A stretch of 64,000 nt of DNA. Origin: Epiperipatus broadwayi (taxonomy: Eukaryota > Onychophora > Udeonychophora > Euonychophora > Peripatidae). The stretch lies in NCBI GenBank assembly GCA_028023455.1, contig JAQFVV010006708.1, positions 126,001 through 190,000 on the forward strand, given 5' to 3'. Shown in pieces: positions 45,595 through 61,891 of the stretch; the first letter of the stretch is position 1, and the number at the start of each line of letters is the position of its first letter. The notes beneath the pieces were generated by a model. The model was given only the letters and a program-made list of their open reading frames with translations, was not told the origin of the DNA and did no database searches. The position numbers and the translations under genes are program-made.

Positions 45595-46800
45595 CTAACA
45601 TAATTCATAATCATAGGCAGCTAAGATGTTAATCCATATGAGAAGCATTTGGCTAATTTGCTCTGGTATTTTTTTTATTTTTTCAAAATATTCCAAGCAA
45701 TGGACGATGATCTGTGAATAATTTAAAACTGCAACCATAAATATATTGATGGAACTTTTTGATCGCAAATATAATAGCCAAGGCCTCTTTGTCAAGCTGA
45801 CTGTAGTTTTTTTTCAGCTGAAGATGACGTTCAGGAAGTATACGCTATGGGTCTTTCTTGTCCAGCTATGAGGTGTGAGATTACTGCTTTTACTCCATGA
45901 TCTGAAGCATTTGTCGTAATCACTACTTCCTGATCACTATTATAATGAGCTAATAAGGTTTCCGACATCAGTAGATCTTTTTCTTTTTCAAAAGCAACTA
46001 TATGTTCGTTCAACCATTTTCAGCATTGTCCTTTTCTCATTAAGTCATACAGGAGAGTCAAATATAAGCTTTACCGCAAAGATAATTTTTGAAAAAATTC
46101 AAAAATCCAAGGAAAGTTTGTAAATCCTCAATATTTTTTGGTGTAGAGGCATTTTTCACATCTCTTACTTTTTCTGAATTAGGATATTTTCCCTGTTTAT
46201 TTAATATATGACCCAAAAACTCAATTTCTAGAGTAGACCAAATACATTTTCTCACATTTATAGTAGGGCCAATTTGGTCTAGTCTTCCACAAACTGCCAC
46301 TACATGGTTTTCCATTTTTTCTTCAGATTGGGCAGAGATCAGCATATCATCTAGATATGGGATAACACCATCCATATTCTGAAATAATCTATCCATTTTA
46401 GCTTGAAAAATATTGGATGCTACAGTAATCCCAAAAGGTAGCCTATTACACTTAAACAGTCTCACATGTGTAGTGAGTATTAACAGATTTGCAGTTTTTC
46501 GGTAACCGGAATTTCATGGAAAGTGGATTTCAGATCTATTTTTGCTGAACGAGGCTTTTTGTAATGATTCTAATATCTCAGGCATACTAGGTACTGGATA
46601 AGCACTTTAATTAGTGTACTTAATAACAGTGATTTAGTAATCTCCGCAAAAATGAATCGTTCCATCTGGTTTTACAATTGCTACTACTGGAGTAGCCCAT
46701 GATGAGTTCTCCACTGGTGACAAGACACCTTTCGCTATTAAATCTTCAATAGTTTCTTTTATTTTTCATCTCAGAGCAAATGGAATTTTTCAAGGTTTGC
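45595..46800 (-). pseudogene. mag-like reverse transcriptase and RNase H
   Basis: Reading from 46800 downward: SPVENSSWATPVVAIVKPDG, a broken stretch, FSKIDLKSTF (motif A region), CNRLPFGI (motif B), PYLDDMLIS (catalytic YLDD intact, near 46365) and FLGHILNKQGKYP, then the connection. RNase H follows at 46013-45831 with VVITTNASDHG, where the first catalytic Asp of TDASxxG is Asn, and continues in another frame with a decayed copy of the KLFTDHxPL segment to about 45700. Several stops and shifts. Confidence 0.9.
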
Positions 46801-47149
46801 AAACTATAGGCTGTGCATCACCAGTCAATTCTACATCCACTGTTCTTGTTTTTAATACAGTGATGTGTTTGTTGAACAGATGTGAGAACTTATTTCGAAC
46901 CTCAGTCTCTAATTTAAACTTTTTAATGATTTTTACACAAATGCCTAAAGATAAAACTAATTTCTACCCAGTAAAGGGCTAATGTCTCTTTTAACAATGT
47001 ATAATGGCAAAACCTTTTGTTTCCGATTTAATTTTAGCAGAACACAAACCTTTCCACATAGATGTATTTACACATAGGTACTATTTACAACTGTAGCTAT
47101 AACATTTGTTTTACACATGCTGAGCTTTAGCATTTATTTGGGCCCAATA

Positions 47150-47260
47150 TTTCAAAGATAATACAGACAATCCGGTACTGCTGTCCACTTCCATGGTGAC
47201 TTTGCTTTCACAAATGGATACTGCTAGATTAAATTGATTATCTGCAGTGTTCTTCAAAGA
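47150..47260 (-). pseudogene. retropepsin-like protease remnant
   Basis: MEVDSSTGLSVLS near 47205-47165 corresponds to the active-site loop MEVDTG/DSGAxxSVIS of mag-type proteases. The Gly after the DS pair is Ser, which should disrupt the catalytic loop. Confidence 0.6.
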
Positions 47261-47329
47261 ATTAATTGTGAATTTCTTAACAGCTGCCTTTCATCCACGT
47301 TTAAAGTCCAAGCATTGATTTTCTTTACT

Positions 47330-47998
47330 ATCCTTTTTGCACACATGGGTCAGAGGTCCTTTTCCACCACAGATGTGACAATGTTTCTTTTTATATCAGC
47401 ACACCTTCTTAGTATTTCCAGCAATTCCACAATAATAGCAAATCAGTTCATTTGGTGTAGTTCTGATAGCAACTTCTTCTATATTAGCTTTAAAAATGCT
47501 GGTGACAGGATTTATTTTTCTACCGATTGTCTGGAATTCTAATGCATTAGCTATTGTCAGCTGATGTGCTGCACATTTCTCCACAGCCATCTTAAATGTG
47601 ATATCACCTTCACTTAACAGCATTTTTTTCAAATGGTGATGTGTCATATCATATAGAAATTGATCTGACCATGTGTCTTCCAAATCAATAAATTCACAAT
47701 TACTAGCGGATCTTCGCAAGGCCAGATTGTATTTGTGACATGTCTCCCAAGGTAACTACTTTCTCATTCAGAATCTTAAGCGAGTTATCCTCTTCATGTC
47801 CACTGGCTGGAAATACATAGTTAGTTTTTCTACTAATTCAATATATGGCACATCTTTGGGAATCTTTGTATCACATAACTGCTTGGCAATTTGTACAACT
47901 TCAGTTCCAGCATAAAATAATAATGTAAAGACTTTCAACTTATTTTCTACCTTACTAATACACATAAAAGGTCCAACTGCTCCACATATAAATTCCAT
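47330..47998 (-). pseudogene. mag-like gag with two damaged zinc knuckles
   Basis: Frames 47768-47998 and 47396-47719 read through capsid-like sequence to CYYCGIAGNTKKVC, a CX2CX4HX4C knuckle with His replaced by Asn. After a stop comes HCHICGGKGPLTHVC, in which the position of the knuckle His is Pro. Structural protein of the element; not functional. Confidence 0.82.
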
Positions 47999-48118
47999 AC
48001 CAAAGGATTACTCACGTCAAACTCTCATAAGTTTTTTGTGGGAATGGCCATGTTTTTGGTTATGTCTACCAGTATTAAATTTCCACTAATACAGTTTAGA
48101 TTACATATCCTGGAATCG

Positions 48119-48136
48119 GTCCTGTCGACTGCACCA
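48119..48136 (-). other. primer-binding site, tRNA-Ser-like
   Basis: Minus strand TGGTGCAGTCGACAGGAC lies 5-10 nt inside the 5' LTR. Compared from memory with the complement of an animal tRNA-Ser 3' end (TGGCGCAGTCGGCAGGAT), 15 of 18 positions agree. Elements of the mag lineage are known to use tRNA-Ser. Confidence 0.7.
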
Positions 48137-48141
48137 TCTGA

Positions 48142-48602
48142 TTTATCCACAGGGAGTTTAACTCAGCTGTGGGAGCATAAAGAAATAAAACCAGATAAGA
48201 TTAATTAAATATTATTTAATTATTAATACAGTAGACATAAACAGGTTTGCATACACGTATAACTAAGGTTGATAAGAATTCCTTTAATTGGAATTTGCAA
48301 TGAATATAAATATATAATTCAGCGTTTAGCAAATTATACCTATTTTCTGATATAGTCTATTTACGTAATAATAGTAGTGAGCACTTCAGGAGTAAGTCTC
48401 AATTTAGTATTTTTCTTTAGAAGGTTCTATAACTGGAACCATAATTTCTATTTATTAATAAAATGACGGTTGTCTTAAACTTTTTTAAAACATTGCATAA
48501 TGATAGAAACCTAATGTTATTACTGTGCAGAATCCACTAGAAGCTCTTCAAACAACCTTTCTTTTAATTAATACAGTTAATTTACTTTAACTTTGTTTAC
48601 AG

Positions 48603-48633
<31 letters not shown>
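48142..48633 (-). repeat. 5' LTR of the mag-like element
   Basis: Aligned with the LTR at 43670-44131. It contains about 70 bp (48416-48488) absent from the other LTR and lacks about 40 bp present there. Its outer end merges into a long TA tract, so the edge is approximate. Confidence 0.82.
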
Positions 48634-48635
<2 letters not shown>

Positions 48636-48640
48636 ACTTT

Positions 48641-48680
<40 letters not shown>

Positions 48681-49448
48681 AAAGTATTTATTTAAAAATA
48701 TATTATCTTTGGAGTGAGTGAGAAACATTTGGTTTTTGTAGATTAAATTATAATGTGACTTTTCTACTTCTGGAAAGGATCACTTTTGGGATATTACAGC
48801 TATGTCATTAGAATATATGTGTTCTTTTCTTTCCTTTTCTGGAAGATCACTGATCATTATACTAAATAAAATAAGTGAAAAACAACCCTGTGTAAATATT
48901 GATAATTAATTACTATATAATGATTTAATAAAATTGTAATATCAATTTTCTGTTCTTATATTATTTTTAATATTTCAAAAACTATTTTATGTATTAAAAG
49001 TAACTATATGATTCTATATTCTTTGCAGTTTTCATGCACAAATTATTTTGGATTTTTTTGTTAACCATTAAACTTCTCGCTTTAAATCTCTATATTGTCT
49101 TTGAAGCTCTTATTTATTTTAATACTCAAACAGAGAATACCACGTTTTAATTACATTACTAATGATACAGCCACTATATCTGAAAAACAATCAAGATTAT
49201 ATTATATTGGAATAAAACAGCCTTCCTCCTTAATATATTATAATTACTAGTAATAAGTAGAACTTGTATCTAAAAAATGAACGTTATATTTTTCTACTTA
49301 ATTGTTTGGTATAAAGTCTAATTATTATTTTAGTTTTTATTTTTCACTATTTTCATCTATTATAAATTTATTATAACTTAATATTCTATTATATGATATC
49401 TATTGATTCCTCAATCTTGCGATAGAGTGAACTTCTGTAAAGCATTAC
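48634..49448. other. palindromic TA tract, then AT-rich
   Basis: (TA)n with TTTTAAATATA/TATATTTAAAA symmetry from 48605 to 48690, then AT-rich sequence without a gene. Confidence 0.5.
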
Positions 49449-49726
49449 ATAAGCTGTTAATCAAAATATATAAAATGTGCTAACAGGCACAAGCACACAA
49501 AGCTAAAAACAAATAAAGAAAATATATATTATTTTAATATCTATTCATTAAATGGCTAAGCATTTTCAAGGTTCAATGCTTAGCCATTTAATGAATAGAT
49601 ATTAAAATAATATATAGTTTCTTTATTTGTTTTTAGCTTTGTGTGCTTGTGCGTATTAGCTCATTTTATATATTTTGATTCATAATTAGCCACAAAGTAT
49701 AAACTATTTGCTTATAAGCTGTTAAT
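49449..49726. repeat. fold-back insertion with exact 13-bp TSD
   Basis: ATAAGCTGTTAAT at 49449-49461 and 49714-49726. The 252-bp insert has about 105-bp arms (49462-49678) pairing around a 10-nt loop near 49569, with a few mismatches, and an unpaired 35-bp tail on the right (49679-49713). Same architecture as 42334-42528 but unrelated sequence. Confidence 0.9.
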
Positions 49727-50220
49727 GTTATATTTTATGACTAATGTCAATAATAACATTATTTTAACATTAAAAAATATATACATATAATTTTTCCAAT
49801 AACCAGTACTTCTCGATGGTCTATAATATAATCTTATTTAACAAAAGCAATCTTAATTATAACATAATCGAAATAGTATTGTTTTAATGTGGCTGCATCT
49901 CATTTGCTTTATGGAAAGATTTCTGCCTACGTAAAATATTCATGTTGGATAATTCCTATTTGGTTTAAGTGTTCATTAAAACAAATGGCAGATTTCAGAG
50001 GAAGAGTACTGTAGTTTCTAATACTTTTGATGATCCTTCACAATATCATAAAATATAGAAAATATTGTATTACTTGTATATTATTCTATTGAATACATCA
50101 AAGTAGTCAACACTTAGCAATATCAATAACAATAAACAATCTAAATCTGTTTTCAAGGCACTTCTTTAATCACTTTTATACATATCATCATCATCGTCAT
50201 CAACCAGTATCTATATATAT
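49727..50220. other. AT-rich stretch
   Basis: No gene. It ends in a short (CAT)n run and (TA)n that forms the left flank of repeat copy B. Confidence 0.5.
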
Positions 50221-54828
<4,608 letters not shown>

Positions 54829-55199
54829 ATATATATTCTCACTGACATAAATATGCAAACGTAATCAACTTAATAGACAACTATATATTTATTTTCATCT
54901 AATCAAATTTCATTCAAAATTTAACTTTCTCAAGATGTTAAGTTAATTCAATATGTCATGTGATGTGATGTGATGTGGCTTCTTCCTTTATTGACCAACT
55001 TCAACCCTAAAAACTGTATTTATATTCTCCAATTTTTATTTAATGCCAATTTTCCTCCCAACTTTATTGAGTCTTGTACTAATTTCATACATTTCTCTTA
55101 TTTACTTGTACATAAATTGTCTCATATATTTCCTTTCTTTATCATTTGTACAATATTTTATCACTTCAATACTTTCTTCACATTTTATAACATGCCCTG

Positions 55200-55370
55200 T
55201 TTCTAACAAAAATAGCAAATTAATCCTGACTTAATATTTTTCCTTTATGTTGCTCTGTCATGCTCTTCCCCCTTTCTATCTTACTATTCACTGGCTGACC
55301 TATATATATTATCATACATCTCATACACATAATTTTATAAACTATTCCTATCTTATCACTCCATTCATTT
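55200..55370 (-). pseudogene. GIY-YIG endonuclease remnant
   Basis: GIVYKIMCMRC, then IYIGQP, R/K residues and TEQHKGK reproduce the pattern GxVYxIxCxxC...YIGQT.R.L..R..EH of Penelope GIY-YIG domains. It lies C-terminal to the RT, as expected. Confidence 0.65.
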
Positions 55371-55599
55371 CTCATTTTTACATTATTCACTAATTTTTTT
55401 TAATGATTTACTGTTTTTTCATTTCTGTACCTATATTCTCATTCATTTTTCCCCATATCATTCAAAATTTTATATACCTTCTTGAAATATGGAATAGAAA
55501 TCCATTTCTTAGTCCTTTCATTTTTATTACTAACTTTCTTACATTCACTTCTATTTCTCAATATATTTTTATAACCCTTCCATTATATCCATATTCAAT

Positions 55600-56646
55600 A
55601 TATTCCTTCTAAATCTGCAAATTTTGCTCCTTTGCCTCCTTTTTATGCAATGTAAGCCTATTTTTTATTCCTTTCAGACCACTATTTTTTGAAACCAAGA
55701 TTGATAAGATCTCAAATATATTATACCTCTGACACTTTTATCCTTTATACAATTCTTTATCTTAATATCTCCATTCTCATCCTTTTTCATTAATAAATCC
55801 AAATATTTTGTCTCTTTTGTCATTATTTTCCATTGTAAATTTAATATTAAACATATTTTTATTTATTTCATTAAAGGCTTTCATGATGCTTCTTCTATTT
55901 CCTACTACTATTACAGCTACATATTTATAAAATTTTATAATTTACCCACTCTCAATATATTTATTAACTACTCCCTTTTCAATCCAATCTACTATATTTG
56001 ATGCCATAATCACACTTATCAAACTTGTCATTATCCATTCTTTCTTTATATTCCAATATTCATTATTATATTTTACATATAATGTTTCACTAATTATTAT
56101 TAATACTTCTTTAATTTTCTTTATCCATTCCTTTGAAATTGCCCCTCATTTTTTATCTTGCCACAATTTCAATACTTTTCTTCCTAGACAAATGATGCTA
56201 TATTAGAATTCCTCCCTGATTTAATCATTTTTAACCCTTCTAATACTTCTTCAGAATTTTTTATACAGTACTTTCCATATTCCATATTATCTGCAAGTTT
56301 TTTATATATTATATCACGTTTCTTTTAATATATATCCAGTGAAATCTATCATTAATTTTACAGGCATATTCTCTTTGTGTGATTTTATTTTTACAAACAC
56401 TATAGGATGCTCAAACGCTGTTAGATATAACATTTTATATTCATTATCAGTCTTTCTCATTCTTTGTAATATTTTTATGTATTTACACTTAATTAAATTA
56501 CTTGGGTTCTTTTCTATTTTTACAAAGTCTTGTTTCACCAAGTTCTTTTCAATTTTATCTTCATAATCTTTTTTATTTAAAATTACAAATCTAGATCCTT
56601 TATTTTCAACAGTAATAACTAAATTTTCATTCTTAACTTTCTCCAT
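55600..56646 (-). pseudogene. Penelope-like reverse transcriptase remnant
   Basis: The frame 56314-56646 contains ENKGSRFVILNKKDY, matching the ADKGGxxVVMDKxDY entry motif, and KSHKENMPVKLMIDFTG, matching PKIHKENxPLRPIVSFxGS. Near 55900 a broken frame reads KFYKYVAVIVV, where FYKRYVDDxxV is expected: the catalytic VDD is gone. Part of the element at 54970-57040. Confidence 0.72.
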
Positions 56647-57040
56647 AATACCCTTTATTGTTTATTTATCTTTCCACTCATTCTTATTTTTATATCCATT
56701 CTTCTTATTAATTACATTAATTTTTGACTGCGTATTATTTTTTATTTTCCTTAATATTTGTTGCTTCAATACTAACCACTATTTTCTTATCAATGTTCAT
56801 ATCCTTAGATGGTATATAATTTTGTCCTTTCTCTAACATCCTAATCAGGTTATTTGTAAATTTACTACTCGATATATTTTCCAATTTATTATATTCTTAC
56901 TATCATTTCTATGATATTTATTTTTATCATTATTATTTCTCTCATCATACATCTCTTTATCCTTACCATACTTTATTTTAAGCATCTTCTTTATGTATTT
57001 ATTATGCTTTTCTAACCATTTAAAATCTGAAACTAATGTA

Positions 57041-58099
57041 CCAGATCATGAAGTGCCATTTATTTGGTGGAATGGTAATGCTGGATATCAAAAAAAATCC
57101 ATAAGAGAAGATTACTCTGTGTATATGTCAATAATAATTGTAGAGATGGCTGGATCAAATTGGTTGCAGAGCTAGTTATATTAATTGGACTGTGAATGAT
57201 TCCTCTGGATTTGATCCAATCTATAACAAAATAATAAAAAATGCTTCTAGATGTACTACCAAAAATATTCATATAAAATCTGACCAAGGGAAATCTCATA
57301 GGTAGATGTGAAGATGGGATGAAAAGCATCAAAGACAACAACACACCCCTAACATTTTCAAAGTACTTGGCAAAATTTTCATAAAAGCATACAATATTAA
57401 CTTGACTAGGTAAGAAATTTTAATATTATCTTACAGTAAGCAAAACACAATGATAGAGATTTATTTCTTTATTATTAATTAAGCTTATTTTTATATTACC
57501 GTTAATTCAATGATTTATAATCATTGATTTCTCTAGACAACAAAGATTTTTTTGTTGTTATGTTTGTATACATATTTTAAATTAGTCAGTTAAAATCGCA
57601 ATCACATATACATATTATAATTTTACATATTTGTTGTTGTAAATAATTAGTCAAGTACATGAATTTCTACCATTGGGTTTAGGGCAAGGGTTTTATTGTT
57701 ATTAATATCATTATAGATATCGATATGGTAGAAATTCATCCTTGACAAAATCAATTACATGTATCAGATTTAATTGTTATTCATATTTTTTTTGTTAATC
57801 AATAAATATTTATATAATTCATTATTTTAATTTGGTCTCTAACTCATCACTATTTCCATATCCACCATCAGCTTTATAACTCTTCATTATTCATATACCC
57901 ATCTTAAACATTATTATCTTATTTTGTTTTACATTTATCAATATTATTAATATGATAGAGGAAATACATATACATATTTAAGTCATTTATTATAACTTTT
58001 AATACATATATATTTATACTGCACATACATATTTTTTATATCTTATGCTTAATTGATTTTTGGTAATTAATTATCACTTATATAAAGGTGCAATAACTA
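57041..58099. other. AT-rich; small hairpin at 57651-57745
   Basis: GAATTTCTACCAT and ATGGTAGAAATTC pair across a 52-nt loop. The minus frame 57060-57344 has no motif. Part may be LTR of the Gypsy remnant that follows. Confidence 0.4.
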
Positions 58100-58446
58100 C
58101 TATTAATGTGATCTCCTTCCCTGATAAGAGAGCTCAAGCAATTACTCCCTGAGTTCGAATACTGTGGTATAACGTGGCTAGAAAGGGGAGAGAATTGGAT
58201 GAACTGACCCAAATTGTATCTATGTTAATGAAAATAGGTAGAGCTAGTCTATTGGAAGTAGGTACAATCATAGGTTATGTATTTCATCATGTAATCACTT
58301 GCATCCTATCTGAAGACCCAAAGTCCGACCATAATAAGATGCACTCCCCCTATTTCTTTTGGAATCCACCAGCCCATTACATCTGGTGCCCAAAGTTTCG
58401 GCATGAATATCAAGTCTCCAAGGAGATCCAGCTATTGAACTCAGAA
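58100..58446 (+). other. possible LTR end and leader of the Gypsy remnant
   Basis: Less AT-rich than its surroundings. CCAGCCCATTACA at 58368-58381 would be an LTR end, followed after two bases by TGGTGCCCAAAGTTTCGG (58384-58401), which looks like a primer-binding site related to tRNA-Lys types. No second LTR was found. The frame 58174-58473 is probably fortuitous. Confidence 0.3.
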
Positions 58447-58946
58447 AAAAAAAAAAAAATTTTTTTAGTTTGAAATTTTTTTTATTTTAAATCGTTTTTG
58501 CATATATATATATATAACCTCTATAAACTTACACATCTAACACATAATTGATTCATATAATTACAGCTTTGAAAAGTGTATTTAATATTTTTTTATTATA
58601 AATAGTTTTATCAAATAAAAACTATTATCTAGAATGGTAAGTGAAATTTGAGGGATATAAATAATAAAATGAGCCGAGACCAACTATTAGATAAATAATC
58701 GTTGATTAAATCGTAGTTAAAATAGATGAGTCAGGAAAAATAAAAGATCAGATTTTTTAAAATGGGAAATAAAAGTTACATATATAAGGGAAATCTAAAC
58801 TAAATGCAAATGGCAAAAAGATGTCGTATAAAGCACTATGGTATATATATATATATATTCACTTGTATTAATAAAACCAAATAATATATTTTAAATTTAT
58901 AATAAAATTTTAATGTTAACCAGAAGTCAGAAATATTTATTAAATA
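58447..58946. other. AT-rich leader region
   Basis: A and T runs near 58446-58485, two TA tracts, no gene. Lies between the putative primer-binding site and the gag-like frames. Confidence 0.4.
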
Positions 58947-60071
58947 TGGATCTTAAGCATTTACTAGAATCAGAGAGTAGTAGTGATAGTGAAATAGAAA
59001 TGACTACCACTATTAGTGAGAAAGAAGCTTTGTATAGCCAAGAATCTGGGGATCTATAAATAAAACTGAACACTTACTGCGGGTGCAGGAAGAAAGCCAG
59101 ATAGTTTTTCAAACTCAAGAGACCCATGCCAATAAAATCAGACCAGCACCTCAAGCTGACATAGCACCATCTTTAGGTGAGCAGGCAACTATGATGCAAA
59201 TGCTCCAAATGATAAAAGATCAGATGGATAATATGAAAGCTGATATGGTAACCAAAGCTGATATAATTAATATGAAAATTGATATGAAGGAAATGAGCGA
59301 TAATTTAAGAGAAGAAATGGCAACTATTAACGATAGTTTAAAGGAAGAAATGACACAAATAAGTAGTAAAAACAGTAGTTTAAAGGAAGAAATAGCACAA
59401 ATAAATAGTAATAGTAGTAGTTTAGAAGCAAAGATAGATAGTAATAACAGGTTTAAAGAAGAAATAATAACCAATTTCAGTAATTTAAATATTAATATGG
59501 ATATAAAAATGAATGAATTTGAAAGATGAAACAATTATCTCTTGGTTTAAATAGTGTCCAAGAAGATAATAAAGAATTGAAACAGGCTATGTATGAAATG
59601 AGGAAAGAGATAGATGAAAAAGACATAAGGTATCAACAGAGATTGGAAGAATTCAAGCACACTATCACCAGCTAACTAGACACTAAATATGAAGAAGTAC
59701 AACAAAATCATGTACATTTTAAGGAAAAAGTATCTGCTGAACAGGATAGACACCAAATCAAAATGCAGGACGAATTTAATGTCATTAACACCAAAATTGA
59801 GCAATTTCCCTCCCGATTAAATAATGAAGTGGAATTGAATAACAAATCGTTTGAAGTCATGAGTCAAAATGTAAAGCATTTGGAGGAAAAGATAGCTTCT
59901 GGTGAATTGGAGATTCTTCTGAATGATATAAAATTAGGAACAGTAATTGAAGGCATAAAAGAAATTCATGACCAGATGGACCATATGGACAAAGCCACTA
60001 ATCAAAGATTTGAAGCAATTGAAACTCATTTACACCAAAAGGCATATAGAATGGGAATCAACACAAACTAA
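58947..60071 (+). pseudogene. coiled-coil gag-like protein
   Basis: An ATG at 58947 gives 37 acidic codons (LLESESSSDSEIEM) and a stop. The frame 59083-59529, continued by 59526-59671 and 59672-60071 after one frameshift and one stop, encodes about 330 residues dominated by heptads (for example MKADMVTKADI, REEMATINDSLKEEM, KEEIAQINS) predicted to form a long coiled coil. Proteins of this kind precede pol in some invertebrate Gypsy elements. No capsid or zinc knuckle motif is seen. Confidence 0.55.
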
Positions 60072-60735
60072 TTATGAGAATGGAGAAAAGTTAGGAAACG
60101 ATTTAGAAGTAGTTTTCAAAGACAGTAGCAAGGATGATGACCCCTATTTGGGACCTACTTGGTCACATCAAATACCACTGGAAATAGAAGCTTCTCCTTA
60201 TAATATTAACTTTACTTTGGAAAAATCAATACCAAATACACATCAAACTAGCTTAATTATCCCAATACCAACTCCCCAAATAAACTCCACTAAAACAAGC
60301 AAAAATAATGATATAACACAGATTGGTGTGAACAACCAACAAGAACCATAAACTTACACTGAATGTGATGATGATATCCAGAGCAAATCACTATTTGATC
60401 AGATGATTATCACAGAAGAAAACTATCAGAACCACTACCCTACCACACAGCAGAGTAATGATGCAAAGAATCAGCACAATATTTTTGAAGTGATTGATCA
60501 AAATCTATTAAACCCAGAAATAACTGCAGAAATGAATGAAGCAGAGAGTTTGCAAGACTCAGAAATTATGGAAATGCAACAAACAGAAACAAGGCATGAG
60601 ACTCAGGATAGTCAAAAATTAGAAAATAAAGTAAAAAATGATCTGGTGATTGTTGCTAAAAATTTCAGTGGAATAAATGACCACAACCTAGAATCCATTT
60701 TTTTCTCAACAGGTAATACCGGAGATAAGAGATGA
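60072..60735 (+). pseudogene. acidic Gln/Glu-rich frame, function unknown
   Basis: Continues in the frame of 59968-60351, through one TAA at 60349, to 60735. Rich in Asn, Gln, Glu and Thr, with no domain: DDPYLGPTW, then QDSEIMEMQQTETRHETQD. Probably the disordered C-terminal part of the gag-like protein. Confidence 0.45.
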
Positions 60736-60908
60736 TCCTCTCAAATTTAACACAGATAACCCAGCTAATTAATCCCATGAATGAAATATCTACATTATCA
60801 TGAGATCATCTACATCTACAAAGTCAGATTCAGATAGAGAGTTCAGACCACTCAACAAACCTATCCAGAAGTAGCATAAGGTTTGAGATAGATTATGAAT
60901 CTCAGAAG

Positions 60909-61373
60909 TTGAGACAAGAACAGTTGGATGATTCTGCCACATCTCAAGTAAAACTAAGCTCTCAAATTCTTAAGGCTAACCATCTTAATAAATTCACAAT
61001 GTGTGAGACAATTTCATGTTTTAAACATGTTATGGAAAAGTACATGGAAAAAGATGAGATGGGAAATGAATTGGATATATATTTAAAAACATTCCATCAT
61101 ACTCATATTTTCCATCAAAGCAGAATTAAAGTATTCTCCAGACAAGATACTGATGAACTATATAGTAGCTATCAGAATATAGTATTATTAACACACAAGA
61201 CTGCTACCATGACAAGTCACCACAATCACCACACTACTTTAGGAATTTTTGATAATAACAAAGGCTATGACCATTTTAGACATTTGCTGTGGCATTTAAG
61301 TGCACTCTACTATCAACATGATGTCTCAGATATGCAAGACAATTTGAACATGGTAGAGAATGCCACATCATAA
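60909..61373 (+). CDS. unrecognised 154-codon frame
   Basis: Starts in a new frame 170 bp after the previous stop. It contains FKHVMEKYMEKDEMG and a histidine-rich block (TSHHNHHTTLGIFDN). It lies where pol should be but matches no polymerase motif I know. It could be a further gag segment or an accessory frame of the element. Open length is above chance expectation for this composition. Confidence 0.4.
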   Translation: MRQEQLDDSATSQVKLSSQILKANHLNKFTMCETISCFKHVMEKYMEKDEMGNELDIYLKTFHHTHIFHQSRIKVFSRQDTDELYSSYQNIVLLTHKTATMTSHHNHHTTLGIFDNNKGYDHFRHLLWHLSALYYQHDVSDMQDNLNMVENATS

Positions 61374-61891
61374 ATTACTAAACAAAGAGATTGGCTGTTT
61401 CATAAACTATGCAATACATATGAAAGTCCTTTTACATTCATTAGGTATAGAAATGCTAGTGCTTAAAAATCTAATAAAGGGATGGACCTCAAAGATTGCA
61501 ATTTAAAATTTGTACACCAAACAACTCAAAAGTTTATGAATACAAAATTTTATTGTGAGATAATATACTCTATGAAAAAAAAAACTTAATACTAGAAAGT
61601 TAATGCTAATTTAGTTACCTTTTTATATAAATATTATTTTAAAGAACATATAAAATTGTTTTTATGAATGTTTCAAAAACAGTTAGAGCATAAATAAATG
61701 CACCTACAATTTTTTAAACACTAGGCCATTATTATTGGTTAATAAAAACAAATGTATGGTATAAGTTAACATAGTAGCATTAGAATGCAATGGACTCCAA
61801 TATAATATTTTTTCCATTAAATAAAAGTACACATATGTAAAACAATCAATGAGCATACTAACTCATACCTATACCAGTATATCCCACAGAA
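61374..61891. other. AT-rich gap between gag-like and integrase parts
   Basis: No motif; the likely site of the internal deletion of the Gypsy remnant. Confidence 0.45.

Larger units (their letters stand above)
43670..48633 (-). mobile_element. Ty3/mag-like LTR retrotransposon, inactive
   Basis: About 5 kb minus-strand element with two LTRs, a primer-binding site, gag, protease, reverse transcriptase, RNase H, integrase and a polypurine tract in canonical Ty3 order. The integrase zinc finger region (HAGHLGIVPLKALAHSYVWW) and WERIHIDFAG are characteristic of the mag (K02A2.6-like) lineage. All frames carry stops or frameshifts, and key residues are changed in protease, RNase H and integrase. 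The LTRs differ by indels of about 70 and 40 bp and many substitutions, so insertion is old. Confidence 0.92.
54970..57040 (-). mobile_element. Penelope-like element with GIY-YIG domain, decayed
   Basis: The minus strand reads, from 56880 down, SSSKFTNNLIRMLEKGQNY and KKIVVSIEA (N-terminal region of Penelope-like proteins), then the reverse transcriptase from 56646, then a GIY-YIG nuclease near 55370-55200. This order, RT followed by GIY-YIG, is specific to endonuclease-bearing Penelope-like elements. The frame is broken many times. LTR-like ends were not found. Confidence 0.75.
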
